Source: Rhodococcus erythropolis NBRC 15567 (GTDB lineage: Bacteria > Actinomycetota > Actinomycetes > Mycobacteriales > Mycobacteriaceae). From it: a DNA stretch of 64,000 bases. A program made the translations under genes and the position numbers. The stretch is from positions 310,001 to 374,000 of the forward strand of contig NZ_BCRM01000005.1 in the NCBI RefSeq assembly GCF_001552595.1, written 5' to 3'. Positions 8,577-15,176 of the stretch are shown in pieces. Under the pieces are notes generated by a model, which made no database searches, was not told where the DNA came from, and was given only the letters and a program-made list of their open reading frames with translations. Each line of letters begins with the position of its first letter. Positions within the stretch are counted from its first letter, which is position 1.

Positions 8577-10039
8577 AGACTTGCCAACTTCCTGCGGCGT
8601 ACGAGAGCGATGAAGAACGGAGCGCCGAACAGGGCCAAGATGATGCCGACCTGCAACTCACCAGGGCGCACGACCACGCGGCCGATGATGTCCGCGGTGA
8701 TCAACATGACCGCGCCGAGTAAGCCCGCGTACGGGACCAGCCAGCGGTAGTCGGGTCCGGTGATGGCCCGGGCCACGTGAGGGACCACCAAACCGATGAA
8801 CGCGATCGGACCACACGCCGCGGTGGCGGCGCCGGTCAGCAGGGTGATCGCGACGATGCCGAGTGTGCGACTGAACGCGATGTTAGTTCCCAGTGCTTTT
8901 GCGACGTCTTCACCCAGGCTGAGGACGTTGAGCCCCGGCGTACTTGCCAAGGCGATGACCAATCCGAGTATCAGGAACGGCAGGACCTGCCAGAGGACGT
9001 CGAACCCGCGACCGGACACCGACCCGACAACCCAGAAACGGTAGGCGTCCAGGCTCGTCTGGTCGAGGATTATCACGGCGTTGGTCATGGCTTGCAGGAA
9101 GAATGCGACGGCCGCGCCCGCCAGAGCCAGACTCAGAGGACTTGCGCCGCCGTTTCCGATGGAAGACAAGCCGAAAACGACGATGCTGGCGACGAAGGAT
9201 CCTGCGAACGCGAACCAGAGGTATTGACTCGGTGCCGTAAAGCCGAAGAGGTAGATCGCCATGACCACGAAGAACGCTGCGCCTGCGTTGAGGCCGAGTA
9301 GACCGGCATCCGCCAACGGGTTGCGCGTGTGTCCCTGAATCAAGGCACCGGCGATACCGAGTGCAATTCCGACAACAAGACCCAAAATCGTTCGTGGGGC
9401 GCGCAACGTCCGCACGATGATGTCCGTTTGAGTTCCGTCCGAATTGAAGAGCGCGTGGAAGATCTCGGCGAACGTCAGTGGACGAGCACCCACTGCGATA
9501 CTCGCGAGCATCACAAGCGCGAGCAGCACGGTGAGGACCGCGAGTCCGATCAGGCGGCGCCGGCGAGTTGCACCGACGCTGTTGTCGCGTGCGAGTTCTT
9601 CGAAGCCCTCGTCGCGGGCCGTGCTTTCTCGGACCACCTCGATGCCGCTTCGGTCGAACGGTCTGCGCAGAGCCCGGCGGACACCGATGGGCTGTTTGGT
9701 GGTCGCGTCACGCGTGACCAGGCCAACCCATCCCTTCCCCGAGGTCCGACCGGTTGCCCCCTCACGGAATCCGAGGTTCCACACAAGGAGACCGACGGCG
9801 ATGGCTATTGCTGTCCCGCCGAAGACTGCTCGATCGGCCTCGCCGCCACCGTTGTCGTCACGGAGCGACTGGACGATGTACCAGCCGACGATCAACGGAA
9901 GTAGGAACACCGCCGCGTCGAAAAGTCCAGCCAGGACACGCATTCGGACAGGAGCGGGGCCGCGCGGCACGATGCGCCGTCCGTACGTCTCGCTGGGTCC
10001 TCGGGGATGTCCGTTCCCGAGAGATTTGATCATCGTCAC
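8573..10039 (-). CDS. FecCD-family permease fused to an N-terminal RDD-like membrane domain
   Basis: The 488-residue protein is about 140 residues longer than a normal FecCD permease. Residues ~165-488 are the permease proper (LRAPRTILGLVVGIALGIAGA, NPLADAGLLGLN, GPIAFIGLVVPHVAR). Residues ~30-130 look like an RDD domain: Arg-x-Leu-Ala-x-x-x-Asp in RVLAGLFDAAV, a second hydrophobic segment, then GRTSGKGWVGLVTRD followed by the basic RRALRRPF. First gene of the importer operon, with an IdeR-type iron box about 45-65 bp upstream. The start could be the GTG at 10039 or the ATG at 10033. What the RDD part adds is unknown. Confidence 0.85.
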   Translation of the reverse strand: MTMIKSLGNGHPRGPSETYGRRIVPRGPAPVRMRVLAGLFDAAVFLLPLIVGWYIVQSLRDDNGGGEADRAVFGGTAIAIAVGLLVWNLGFREGATGRTSGKGWVGLVTRDATTKQPIGVRRALRRPFDRSGIEVVRESTARDEGFEELARDNSVGATRRRRLIGLAVLTVLLALVMLASIAVGARPLTFAEIFHALFNSDGTQTDIIVRTLRAPRTILGLVVGIALGIAGALIQGHTRNPLADAGLLGLNAGAAFFVVMAIYLFGFTAPSQYLWFAFAGSFVASIVVFGLSSIGNGGASPLSLALAGAAVAFFLQAMTNAVIILDQTSLDAYRFWVVGSVSGRGFDVLWQVLPFLILGLVIALASTPGLNVLSLGEDVAKALGTNIAFSRTLGIVAITLLTGAATAACGPIAFIGLVVPHVARAITGPDYRWLVPYAGLLGAVMLITADIIGRVVVRPGELQVGIILALFGAPFFIALVRRRKLASL

Positions 10040-10083
10040 TGGCGGTTCGAGCTCCTGGTCTTGGTGCGCAGGGAATTCGCATC

Positions 10084-10102
10084 TTAGGTTACGGAACCCT
10101 AT
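10084..10102. promoter_or_regulatory. IdeR/DtxR-type iron box upstream of the siderophore importer
   Basis: TTAGGTTACGGAACCCTAT matches the consensus TTAGGTTAGGCTAACCTAA at 14 of 19 positions by my count, with both outer TTAGG/CCTA arms conserved. It lies 45-63 bp before the permease start, so Fe-IdeR should repress the importer operon when iron is sufficient. Confidence 0.75.
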
Positions 10103-10169
10103 GCGGGTGCGCTTCCTGCGGGGGACGTTCCTGTGAATATGCGGTGCCCAGCGTCACAGTTCATTACTC

Positions 10170-10197
10170 TTGAATTATGGTGAGGCTAACCTACATT
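10170..10197 (+). promoter_or_regulatory. Promoter with embedded IdeR iron box for the FhuF-like gene
   Basis: The box at 10176-10194 (TATGGTGAGGCTAACCTAC) matches the IdeR consensus at 15 of 19 positions. It fills the spacer between a candidate -35 TTGAAT (10170-10175) and -10 TACATT (10192-10197), a placement expected to block RNA polymerase when IdeR is iron-loaded. The downstream start codon is 38 nt further on. Confidence 0.7.
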
Positions 10198-10235
10198 AAG
10201 AACCACAAGACAACTTCGGCCGATTGGAGTGCACG

Positions 10236-11018
10236 GTGACCATCACCTTGACCACCCAGCATGCGGATGTTCGTGAATTCGAACTCCGGTCGAACGCATT
10301 GAGCCGCACCAGCGTTCGCCTACGAGCGCTCAACCCTGACTATCCGCGCGTCTACGCGGTTGCCGCCATGGCGGGCGAAGGTAAACGGCGTTGGTGGCAA
10401 CTGAGCGAGGGCCTGTGCGGGGATCGGGTGCATCAGATGTTCGCCCGTTCACTTCAAGATCTCGACAGCGCCGAAGCTGCGGCGATCCAGGTTGCAACGT
10501 CACTTATTCATGCCGTGGTCGGCAGGGTGGCCGCGTCGATCGTCTCCGAGGGGTCCGCATGGGACCCGGGGCTCGAGAACCTGTTCATCCACATGGACAG
10601 CGACGGCGGGATCGACTGGGCCGGCGTGGTCGACGAAACGCTGCGCGTTGCGCCCAACGGACGGGAGTCCGGCAGTGACGGCGTCGTCGACATGCCATGT
10701 GAAGAAGCGCTCCTTGTCTGGACCGCGCACCGTTGCCTGACTTCACTCCGAGCGATCTATGACGCCGTCGCCAGGTGTGCGCCCGTCGACCAGTTCAGAT
10801 TCTGGGGCCTGGTAGGGGAGTCGATCCTGGGTGCAGCGGCCTACGTCCCCATCTTGGCCGGTGAGGGCGAATCGGCCGCTCAGCGTCGAGGGCAGGGACT
10901 GCTGGACGCCTTTGTTGCCGCCGGGCTGCCGGTTCGTGCGCGCCGCAAGGTCTCGCTACGCCCTCGTTGGAACCAGTTCGACGAAGGGCTTGCTAAATTA
11001 GGTCAGCCTTGCCTATGA
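10236..11018 (+). CDS. FhuF-like protein of iron uptake, lacking the Cys cluster
   Basis: The 260-residue soluble protein is transcribed divergently from the importer, with an iron box in its promoter, so a role in siderophore handling is likely. The pattern of a variable N-terminus, a middle helical region (GDRVHQMFARSLQDLD, IHAVVGRVAASIVSEG) and a C-terminal part with RRKVSLRPRWNQFDEG recalls ferric-siderophore reductases of the FhuF/IucA-C-terminal group. The C-terminal CCxxxxxxC iron-sulfur motif is absent; only one Cys is near the end. I chose the GTG at 10236 because GGAG lies 8 nt upstream. Function is inferred mainly from context. Confidence 0.5.
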   Translation: MTITLTTQHADVREFELRSNALSRTSVRLRALNPDYPRVYAVAAMAGEGKRRWWQLSEGLCGDRVHQMFARSLQDLDSAEAAAIQVATSLIHAVVGRVAASIVSEGSAWDPGLENLFIHMDSDGGIDWAGVVDETLRVAPNGRESGSDGVVDMPCEEALLVWTAHRCLTSLRAIYDAVARCAPVDQFRFWGLVGESILGAAAYVPILAGEGESAAQRRGQGLLDAFVAAGLPVRARRKVSLRPRWNQFDEGLAKLGQPCL

Positions 11019-11019
11019 T
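10990..11019 (+). promoter_or_regulatory. Promoter with IdeR box at the 3' end of the FhuF-like gene
   Basis: A third iron box, TTAGGTCAGCCTTGCCTAT (10998-11016, 14 of 19 matches), covers the last six codons and stop of the preceding gene. It is bracketed by a -35-like TTGCTA (10990-10995) and a -10 TATGAT (11014-11019) with an 18-bp spacer. Transcription should start near 11026. No start codon with a ribosome binding site follows before a strong terminator, so the product is probably a small RNA. Confidence 0.65.
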
Positions 11020-11025
11020 TGTGGA

Positions 11026-11162
11026 AGACCTCGCAGAGAGCTACACGACGCGAGAGTGACGAAACTGCCGGACCGCGCCGGAGTCCTGAGGGCTGCAGAG
11101 ACTCCCGGTCCTTCCCACGGCGGGTTTCCCATCGAATGATGGGAAACCCGCCGGTTCTTTTT
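11026..11162 (+). ncRNA. Candidate iron-regulated small RNA, possible MrsI counterpart
   Basis: About 135 nt lie between the predicted start of an iron-boxed promoter and a 15-bp terminator hairpin, with no plausible ORF. In M. tuberculosis the IdeR-controlled small RNA MrsI (ncRv11846) lies between blaI (Rv1846c) and the PaaI thioesterase gene Rv1847. Here the candidate lies directly upstream of the thioesterase homolog, in the same orientation. Position and regulation therefore agree with MrsI; I have not compared sequences or structure. The transcript could also just be a read-through segment of the upstream gene. Confidence 0.55.
11119..11162 (+). terminator. Strong intrinsic terminator
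   Basis: A perfect 15-bp stem GGCGGGTTTCCCATC / GATGGGAAACCCGCC with a GAAT loop (11119-11152) is followed by GGTTCTTTTT. It ends the FhuF-like transcript and would form the 3' end of the candidate small RNA. Confidence 0.9.
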
Positions 11163-11254
11163 CCAGACCTGATTCCAAGCTCGAGTTACCTCTCGTGTAA
11201 TCAGGTAGGGAGTGGCAGCCACACCGGCGCCAGAGAATCACAGATGGAGATGGC

Positions 11255-11683
11255 ATGGTCGACACTGCTGAGACCGCAGAGATGATGAAACGGCTCGGGA
11301 CGGGCTTCGACGCCACCATCGGCCTGGAATACACCGAACTGAGCCCAGACCGTGTGAGGGCGCAATGGACGGTCAAGCCCACGCTGCACCAGCCCGCCGG
11401 GATACAGCACGGGGGTGTGTACTGCTCGGTGGTGGAGTCTCTCGCCAGCGTCGGCGGCACCGTGTGGCTGGGCGAGCGAGGACACGTAGTCGGAGTCAAC
11501 AACAACACCGACTTCCTGCGCGCAACGCGGGAGGGCACTCTCACCGCTGAAGCCACCCCGATTCATCGCGGACGCACCCAGCAACTCTGGGAAGTTCGCA
11601 TCACCGACGAGAACGGCCGACTCGTTTCCAAGGGACAGGTTCGCCTCGCGAACATCACCGAGGTGGCGAAGATCGGAAACTGA
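11255..11683 (+). CDS. PaaI-family hotdog thioesterase
   Basis: The 142-residue protein has single-hotdog length and the family motif QPAGIQHGGVYCSVVES, where the HGG turn and the acidic residue on the central helix form the acyl-CoA thioesterase site. It continues with VGVNNNTDFLRA and RGRTQQLWEVRI. Substrate is unknown; relatives hydrolyse aromatic or medium-chain acyl-CoA. It is the positional counterpart of Rv1847. The start has GGAG in GATGGAGATGGC just upstream. Confidence 0.85.
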   Translation: MVDTAETAEMMKRLGTGFDATIGLEYTELSPDRVRAQWTVKPTLHQPAGIQHGGVYCSVVESLASVGGTVWLGERGHVVGVNNNTDFLRATREGTLTAEATPIHRGRTQQLWEVRITDENGRLVSKGQVRLANITEVAKIGN

Positions 11684-11701
11684 CCACGCGGCAGTCGATC
11701 A

Positions 11702-11752
11702 AATAACGAAGGGCGGCTGTGGAGTTGAACTCCACAGCCGCCCTTCGTTATT
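11702..11752. terminator. Bidirectional terminator between the thioesterase gene and ndh
   Basis: A perfect 25-bp inverted repeat around a single G, with AATAACGAAGG at one end and CCTTCGTTATT at the other, lies between the two convergent genes. The flanking A/T ends give a U-tract on both strands. Confidence 0.92.
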
Positions 11753-11770
11753 CGCCCAGGTACTGATCGA

Positions 11771-13186
11771 TCAGCCGGCGGCCTTCTGCTGCTTGCCGGC
11801 AGCCTTCTTGGCTTCGCCATTCGAAGTGCTGCCGGACTCCGTCGCTTCCTTGTTCTTCTTCTCCAACTCGCCCATCGCGTTTCGCGCGAAGACCTGCTGC
11901 TCGGTGGACGCCATCTGAGCACGGCCACGCCCGAAGAACGTCACTGCCCACGACAAGAGCGTCGAGGCGCGTGAACGGAATCCGACGAGGTACAGGAGGT
12001 GAATTGCCAACCAGGCAACCCACCCGATGAAGCCGCTGATCTCGAGCTTGCCCACCTTGGCTACCGCGCTGAAGCGCGAGATCGTCGCCATACTGCCCTT
12101 GTCGAAGTACTTGAACGGAACTCGTTCCGACGGGGACTTTCCATCCAGTGACGCTTTGATCTGTTTGGCCGCGTACTTGCCGCCCTGCATGGCGACCTGA
12201 GCCAGTCCGGGAAGCTTGTCGAGCGACATCATGTCGCCGATGACGAAGACGTTGGGGTGCCCGGGAAGCGACAGGTCAGGATTGACCATCACTCGGCCGG
12301 CGCGGTCGGATTCTCCGCCGCTTTGCTCTGCAAGCTGCTTGCCGAGGGGGCTGGCCTGCACGCCGGCGGACCAGACCTTGCACTGCGACTCGATGCGGCG
12401 AAGCGTGCCGTCCTTTTCCTTGATGATCAGACCGTCGTTGTCGACGTCGGTGACCATTGCGTCGAGCTGGATCTCGACGCCGAGCTTCTCGAGCGTCTCG
12501 GCAGCTTTGCGGCTGAGCTTCCCGCCGTACACGGGCAACACGGCAGGGGCGCCGTCGAGGAGCACGACGCGCGCTTCACGAGGATCGATCTTGCGGAAGG
12601 CGCCGTCCAGCGTTCGACGGGAAAGCTCGGCGATCTGCCCGGCCAACTCCACCCCGGTGGGGCCGGCGCCGACCACGACGAAGGTGAGCAAGCGCGCGCG
12701 CTCGGCGGGATCGTCCGACAGTTCGGCCTGCTCGAAGGCCCCGAGGATCCGTCCGCGCAGTTCGAGGGCGTCGTCGATCGTCTTCATTCCGGGGGCGAAC
12801 TCCGCGAACTGATCGTTGCCGAAGTAAGACTGACCGGCACCTGCTGCCACGATCAGACTGTCGAACGGCGTAACCGTGACGCGTTCGAGCAGACGCGAGG
12901 TCACGGTCTGATTCTCGAGATCAATGGTCTCGACCTCACCGAGCAGCACCTGGGCGTTCTTCTGCTTGCGCAGCACCAGTCTCGTGGCGGGAGCGATGTC
13001 ACCGACCGAGAGGATGCCGGTCGCAACCTGATAGAGGAGCGGCTGAAACAGATGGTGGGTTGTACGCGCGATCATCGTGATGTCGGCATCGGCTTTTTTG
13101 AGAGCCTGAGTGCCGAACAATCCTCCGAAGCCGGAACCGATCACCACTACGCGGTGGCGGTGCGGTTCAACCGACTGGATGCTCAT
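11771..13186 (-). CDS. ndh: Type II NADH dehydrogenase (NDH-2)
   Basis: The 471-residue flavoprotein oxidises NADH and reduces menaquinone at the cytoplasmic membrane without proton pumping. It has the FAD-binding VVVIGSGFGGLFG near residue 13 and a second dinucleotide motif VVVGAGPTGVELAG near residue 170. The quinone-site signature AxxQxAxxxxxxxA is present in AQVAMQGGKYAAKQI, and VFVIGDMMSL carries the second FAD-contact Asp. The C-terminal ~90 residues hold hydrophobic membrane-binding helices and end in a Lys/Ala-rich tail. GAGGAG lies 6 nt before the ATG. Counterpart of M. tuberculosis ndh (Rv1854c), which also follows the Rv1847 region. Confidence 0.95.
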   Translation of the reverse strand: MSIQSVEPHRHRVVVIGSGFGGLFGTQALKKADADITMIARTTHHLFQPLLYQVATGILSVGDIAPATRLVLRKQKNAQVLLGEVETIDLENQTVTSRLLERVTVTPFDSLIVAAGAGQSYFGNDQFAEFAPGMKTIDDALELRGRILGAFEQAELSDDPAERARLLTFVVVGAGPTGVELAGQIAELSRRTLDGAFRKIDPREARVVLLDGAPAVLPVYGGKLSRKAAETLEKLGVEIQLDAMVTDVDNDGLIIKEKDGTLRRIESQCKVWSAGVQASPLGKQLAEQSGGESDRAGRVMVNPDLSLPGHPNVFVIGDMMSLDKLPGLAQVAMQGGKYAAKQIKASLDGKSPSERVPFKYFDKGSMATISRFSAVAKVGKLEISGFIGWVAWLAIHLLYLVGFRSRASTLLSWAVTFFGRGRAQMASTEQQVFARNAMGELEKKNKEATESGSTSNGEAKKAAGKQQKAAG

Positions 13187-13367
13187 TCCGTACTCCTCGA
13201 GTTCTAGGCGACAGTCCTACGGTAGTCCCACCGCGGCCGAGCTTCTCTGCGAGCAGTCCGACGCGCGCCGGTGTGTCCGAATCGATCAAGCAGCCTCCGG
13301 CGGCGATCACCCCGAGACGCGCGTCATCGTCGCGCCGGGGGTGTTCACCACTTTGTCGAGGTGTCAG

Positions 13368-13478
13368 CTACTGCCGGACCGACAAAATGAACAGTGCGAT
13401 GCACCCGCCGACGAAAACCAGGATCGACAGGGCCACCGAGGCATACCCGACACCCACTCCAATTGCTGCCCAGTCCAT
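13368..13478 (-). CDS. 36-residue single-span membrane protein
   Basis: This short ORF starts MDWAAIGVGVGYASVAL, continues with one hydrophobic helix (SILVFVGGCIALFIL) and ends SVRQ. AGAGAGG lies about 9 nt before the ATG. It is upstream of ndh in the same direction, separated by 181 nt. I do not recognise the family. Small one-helix proteins often modulate respiratory or transport complexes, so a link with NDH-2 is possible but unproved. Confidence 0.6.
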   Translation of the reverse strand: MDWAAIGVGVGYASVALSILVFVGGCIALFILSVRQ

Positions 13479-13581
13479 GTGCCCAACCTCTCTTACGGTG
13501 CGATCCGGGATTCAGATCACATCTGCCTGAAGACATCACACCCTATTTATCCCTACTTCCGAAACCCGGCACGCCCAACCA

Positions 13582-13611
13582 TTGACATGCAAGCAAATGC
13601 TTGCATATCGT
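13582..13611 (+). promoter_or_regulatory. Promoter with autoregulatory dyad for the ArsR-SRPBCC gene
   Basis: A consensus -35 TTGACA (13582-13587) and a -10-like TATCGT (13606-13611) bracket a perfect dyad ATGCAAGCA-AA-TGCTTGCAT (13587-13606). Transcription would begin at about 13618, which is the preferred GTG start, so the mRNA may be leaderless. The dyad is a probable operator for the regulator it precedes. Confidence 0.65.
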
Positions 13612-13617
13612 GAAGTT

Positions 13618-14394
13618 GTGAACGACCGGATGAATGCAGCCTTCAAAGCACTTGCCGATCCCACGCGAAGACTTCTGCTGGACCGCCTGTTCGTAGTCAA
13701 CGGGCAGTCGCTCGGTGAGCTGTGCGAGAGCCTCGACATGAGTCGCCAAGCTGTCACGCAACACCTCACGGCGCTCGAGGATGCAAATCTGATCAGCACG
13801 GTACGGCAGGGGAGAACGAAACTTCACTATCTCAATCCCGTTGCGCTCGAGGAGATTCGAGAGCGATGGATCAACAAGTTCGAGGTACCGCGCCTGCATG
13901 CGCTCAGTGCCGTCAAAAAACTCGCGGAGGAAGCCATGACCGACAAGCCCAGTTTTGTATATGTCACCTACATCGCCAGTACGGCCGAGAACGTCTGGAA
14001 AGCACTCACGGACGCGGGGGCCACTGCAGAGTATTGGGGACACAGCAACGTCTCCGACTGGCAGCCGGGATCGACGTGGGAGCACCGCCGGATCGACGGT
14101 TCGAACATCGCGGATGTAGTCGGCACCGTAGTCGAAAGCAGCCCACCGTCGAGGTTGGTCACCACCTGGGCTGATCCGAACGGTGAACCGGGCGTCGATA
14201 TCTCGCGGGTGAGTTTCGACATCGAAGCCTTCGGCGCGATCGTGCGATTGACCGTCAAGCACACCGATTTAGCGGACGAATCGGCTCGCATGGAGGTAGC
14301 GGGCGGATGGTCGGCGGTGCTGTCGAATCTGAAGTCCTACCTCGAGACCGGAAATACTCTTCCGGTGGCGCCGTGGGAGATGCCGGTTGGTTGA
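13618..14394 (+). CDS. ArsR-type winged-helix regulator fused to an SRPBCC (AHSA1-like) domain
   Basis: Residues ~1-95 form an ArsR winged helix: MNAAFKALADPTRRLLLDRL, LGELCESLDMSRQAVTQHLTAL, and the wing LISTVRQGRTKLHYLN. Residues ~110-255 read as an Aha1/START-like ligand-binding fold (IASTAENVWKALTD, FDIEAFGAIVRLTVKH, GGWSAVLSNLKSYLETG). No metal-binding Cys pair of classical ArsR proteins is present, so a hydrophobic small-molecule ligand is more likely. Starts further upstream (TTG 13582) would place coding sequence over the promoter. It probably represses itself through the dyad just upstream; other targets are not evident. Confidence 0.85.
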   Translation: MNDRMNAAFKALADPTRRLLLDRLFVVNGQSLGELCESLDMSRQAVTQHLTALEDANLISTVRQGRTKLHYLNPVALEEIRERWINKFEVPRLHALSAVKKLAEEAMTDKPSFVYVTYIASTAENVWKALTDAGATAEYWGHSNVSDWQPGSTWEHRRIDGSNIADVVGTVVESSPPSRLVTTWADPNGEPGVDISRVSFDIEAFGAIVRLTVKHTDLADESARMEVAGGWSAVLSNLKSYLETGNTLPVAPWEMPVG

Positions 14395-14597
14395 CGGTTG
14401 TCGACCGGGACAAACGAGTCCCCTGAACAGGAGGAGATCGCCGTACTTCTGTCCGAACAGTCGGCGCAGTCCGGACTCAAATTCGCATACCCGTCAAATA
14501 TCGGCGCGTTCAGTCTGTAAAGTTGCCGGAAGGATGCTAGCGTTTTGCCCGACATCGAGTGAGGACGACCTCGTCTCGGACGCATGGGAGAAACGCT

Positions 14598-15131
14598 ATG
14601 GGCGGCGACGCTTTTCAGAATGTTCCGGTTGATCGACGCAAGTTCGTCAAGACAGTTCTAGCGGCCTCGGCGGTAACTGTTCCGGTCGTGACGTCGATCA
14701 GCCTCGGTGGTGCGGCACCGGCCTTCGCGGCCGGTGACACGCCGAACCTCTCCGGAGCTCCTACTCGAGGCCAGCAGAATCCGAATCAACCAGGAGGCGA
14801 GCAACCAGGCGGGAATCAGCCCGGTGGTAATACTCCGGGAGGGAATCAGCCGGGCGGAAACGAGCCGGGCAACCCCGGATCGTCGGGAAGTTCGGGATCG
14901 TCAGGAAGTTCGGGTAGTTCCGGGAGTTCGGGATCGTCTGGAAGTTCCACAGGTTCCGGATCAACCGGTAGCTCGTCAGGTTCGGGTGGAACGACGACCG
15001 CCAAGCCCACCGGGCCGACGGAGCCGACAGAGCCGACCGTCCCAACTGTCCCAACTGTGCCGACCACTCGCACCGAGCCGACGTTCCCAACCAGCCCGAC
15101 CAAGCCGACAGATCCCACGGAACCTGCGTAA
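14598..15131 (+). CDS. Tat-exported mucin-like Ser/Thr/Pro/Gly repeat protein
   Basis: The 177-residue product begins with a twin-arginine signal (VDRRKFVKT, a hydrophobic stretch, then APAFA-A as a likely cleavage site near residue 44). The mature part is entirely low complexity in three blocks: QPGG/NQPGGN repeats (~residues 57-92), about ten Gly-Ser-Ser repeats (~94-130), and a Thr-Pro tail with PTEPTEPTVPTVPT. There is no globular domain, lipobox, LPXTG or C-terminal membrane helix. Ser/Thr with frequent Pro is the composition of mucin-type O-glycosylated proteins. It is the first gene of the operon that supplies a GalNAc-transferase-like enzyme and an epimerase, so I infer it is their substrate. 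The ATG at 14598 has GGGAG 6 nt upstream. Confidence 0.8.
   Translation: MGGDAFQNVPVDRRKFVKTVLAASAVTVPVVTSISLGGAAPAFAAGDTPNLSGAPTRGQQNPNQPGGEQPGGNQPGGNTPGGNQPGGNEPGNPGSSGSSGSSGSSGSSGSSGSSGSSTGSGSTGSSSGSGGTTTAKPTGPTEPTEPTVPTVPTVPTTRTEPTFPTSPTKPTDPTEPA
14877..14949 (+). repeat. Gly-Ser-Ser codon repeat
   Basis: A 9-nt-periodic tract (GGATCGTCG, GGAAGTTCG variants) encodes a run of Gly-Ser-Ser triplets in the exported repeat protein. Codons alternate TCG/AGT/TCA, so the repeat is kept at the protein level and is not a simple DNA slippage tract. Confidence 0.85.
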
Positions 15132-15176
15132 CCGACGTAATCGATACAACGCCACGGGTTCCCAGGGAGCACACCG

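Noticed and set aside
13582-13617. Upstream TTG extension of the ArsR-SRPBCC gene
   Set aside because: It would place codons over a consensus -35 and a perfect operator dyad; the GTG at 13618 fits the predicted transcription start.
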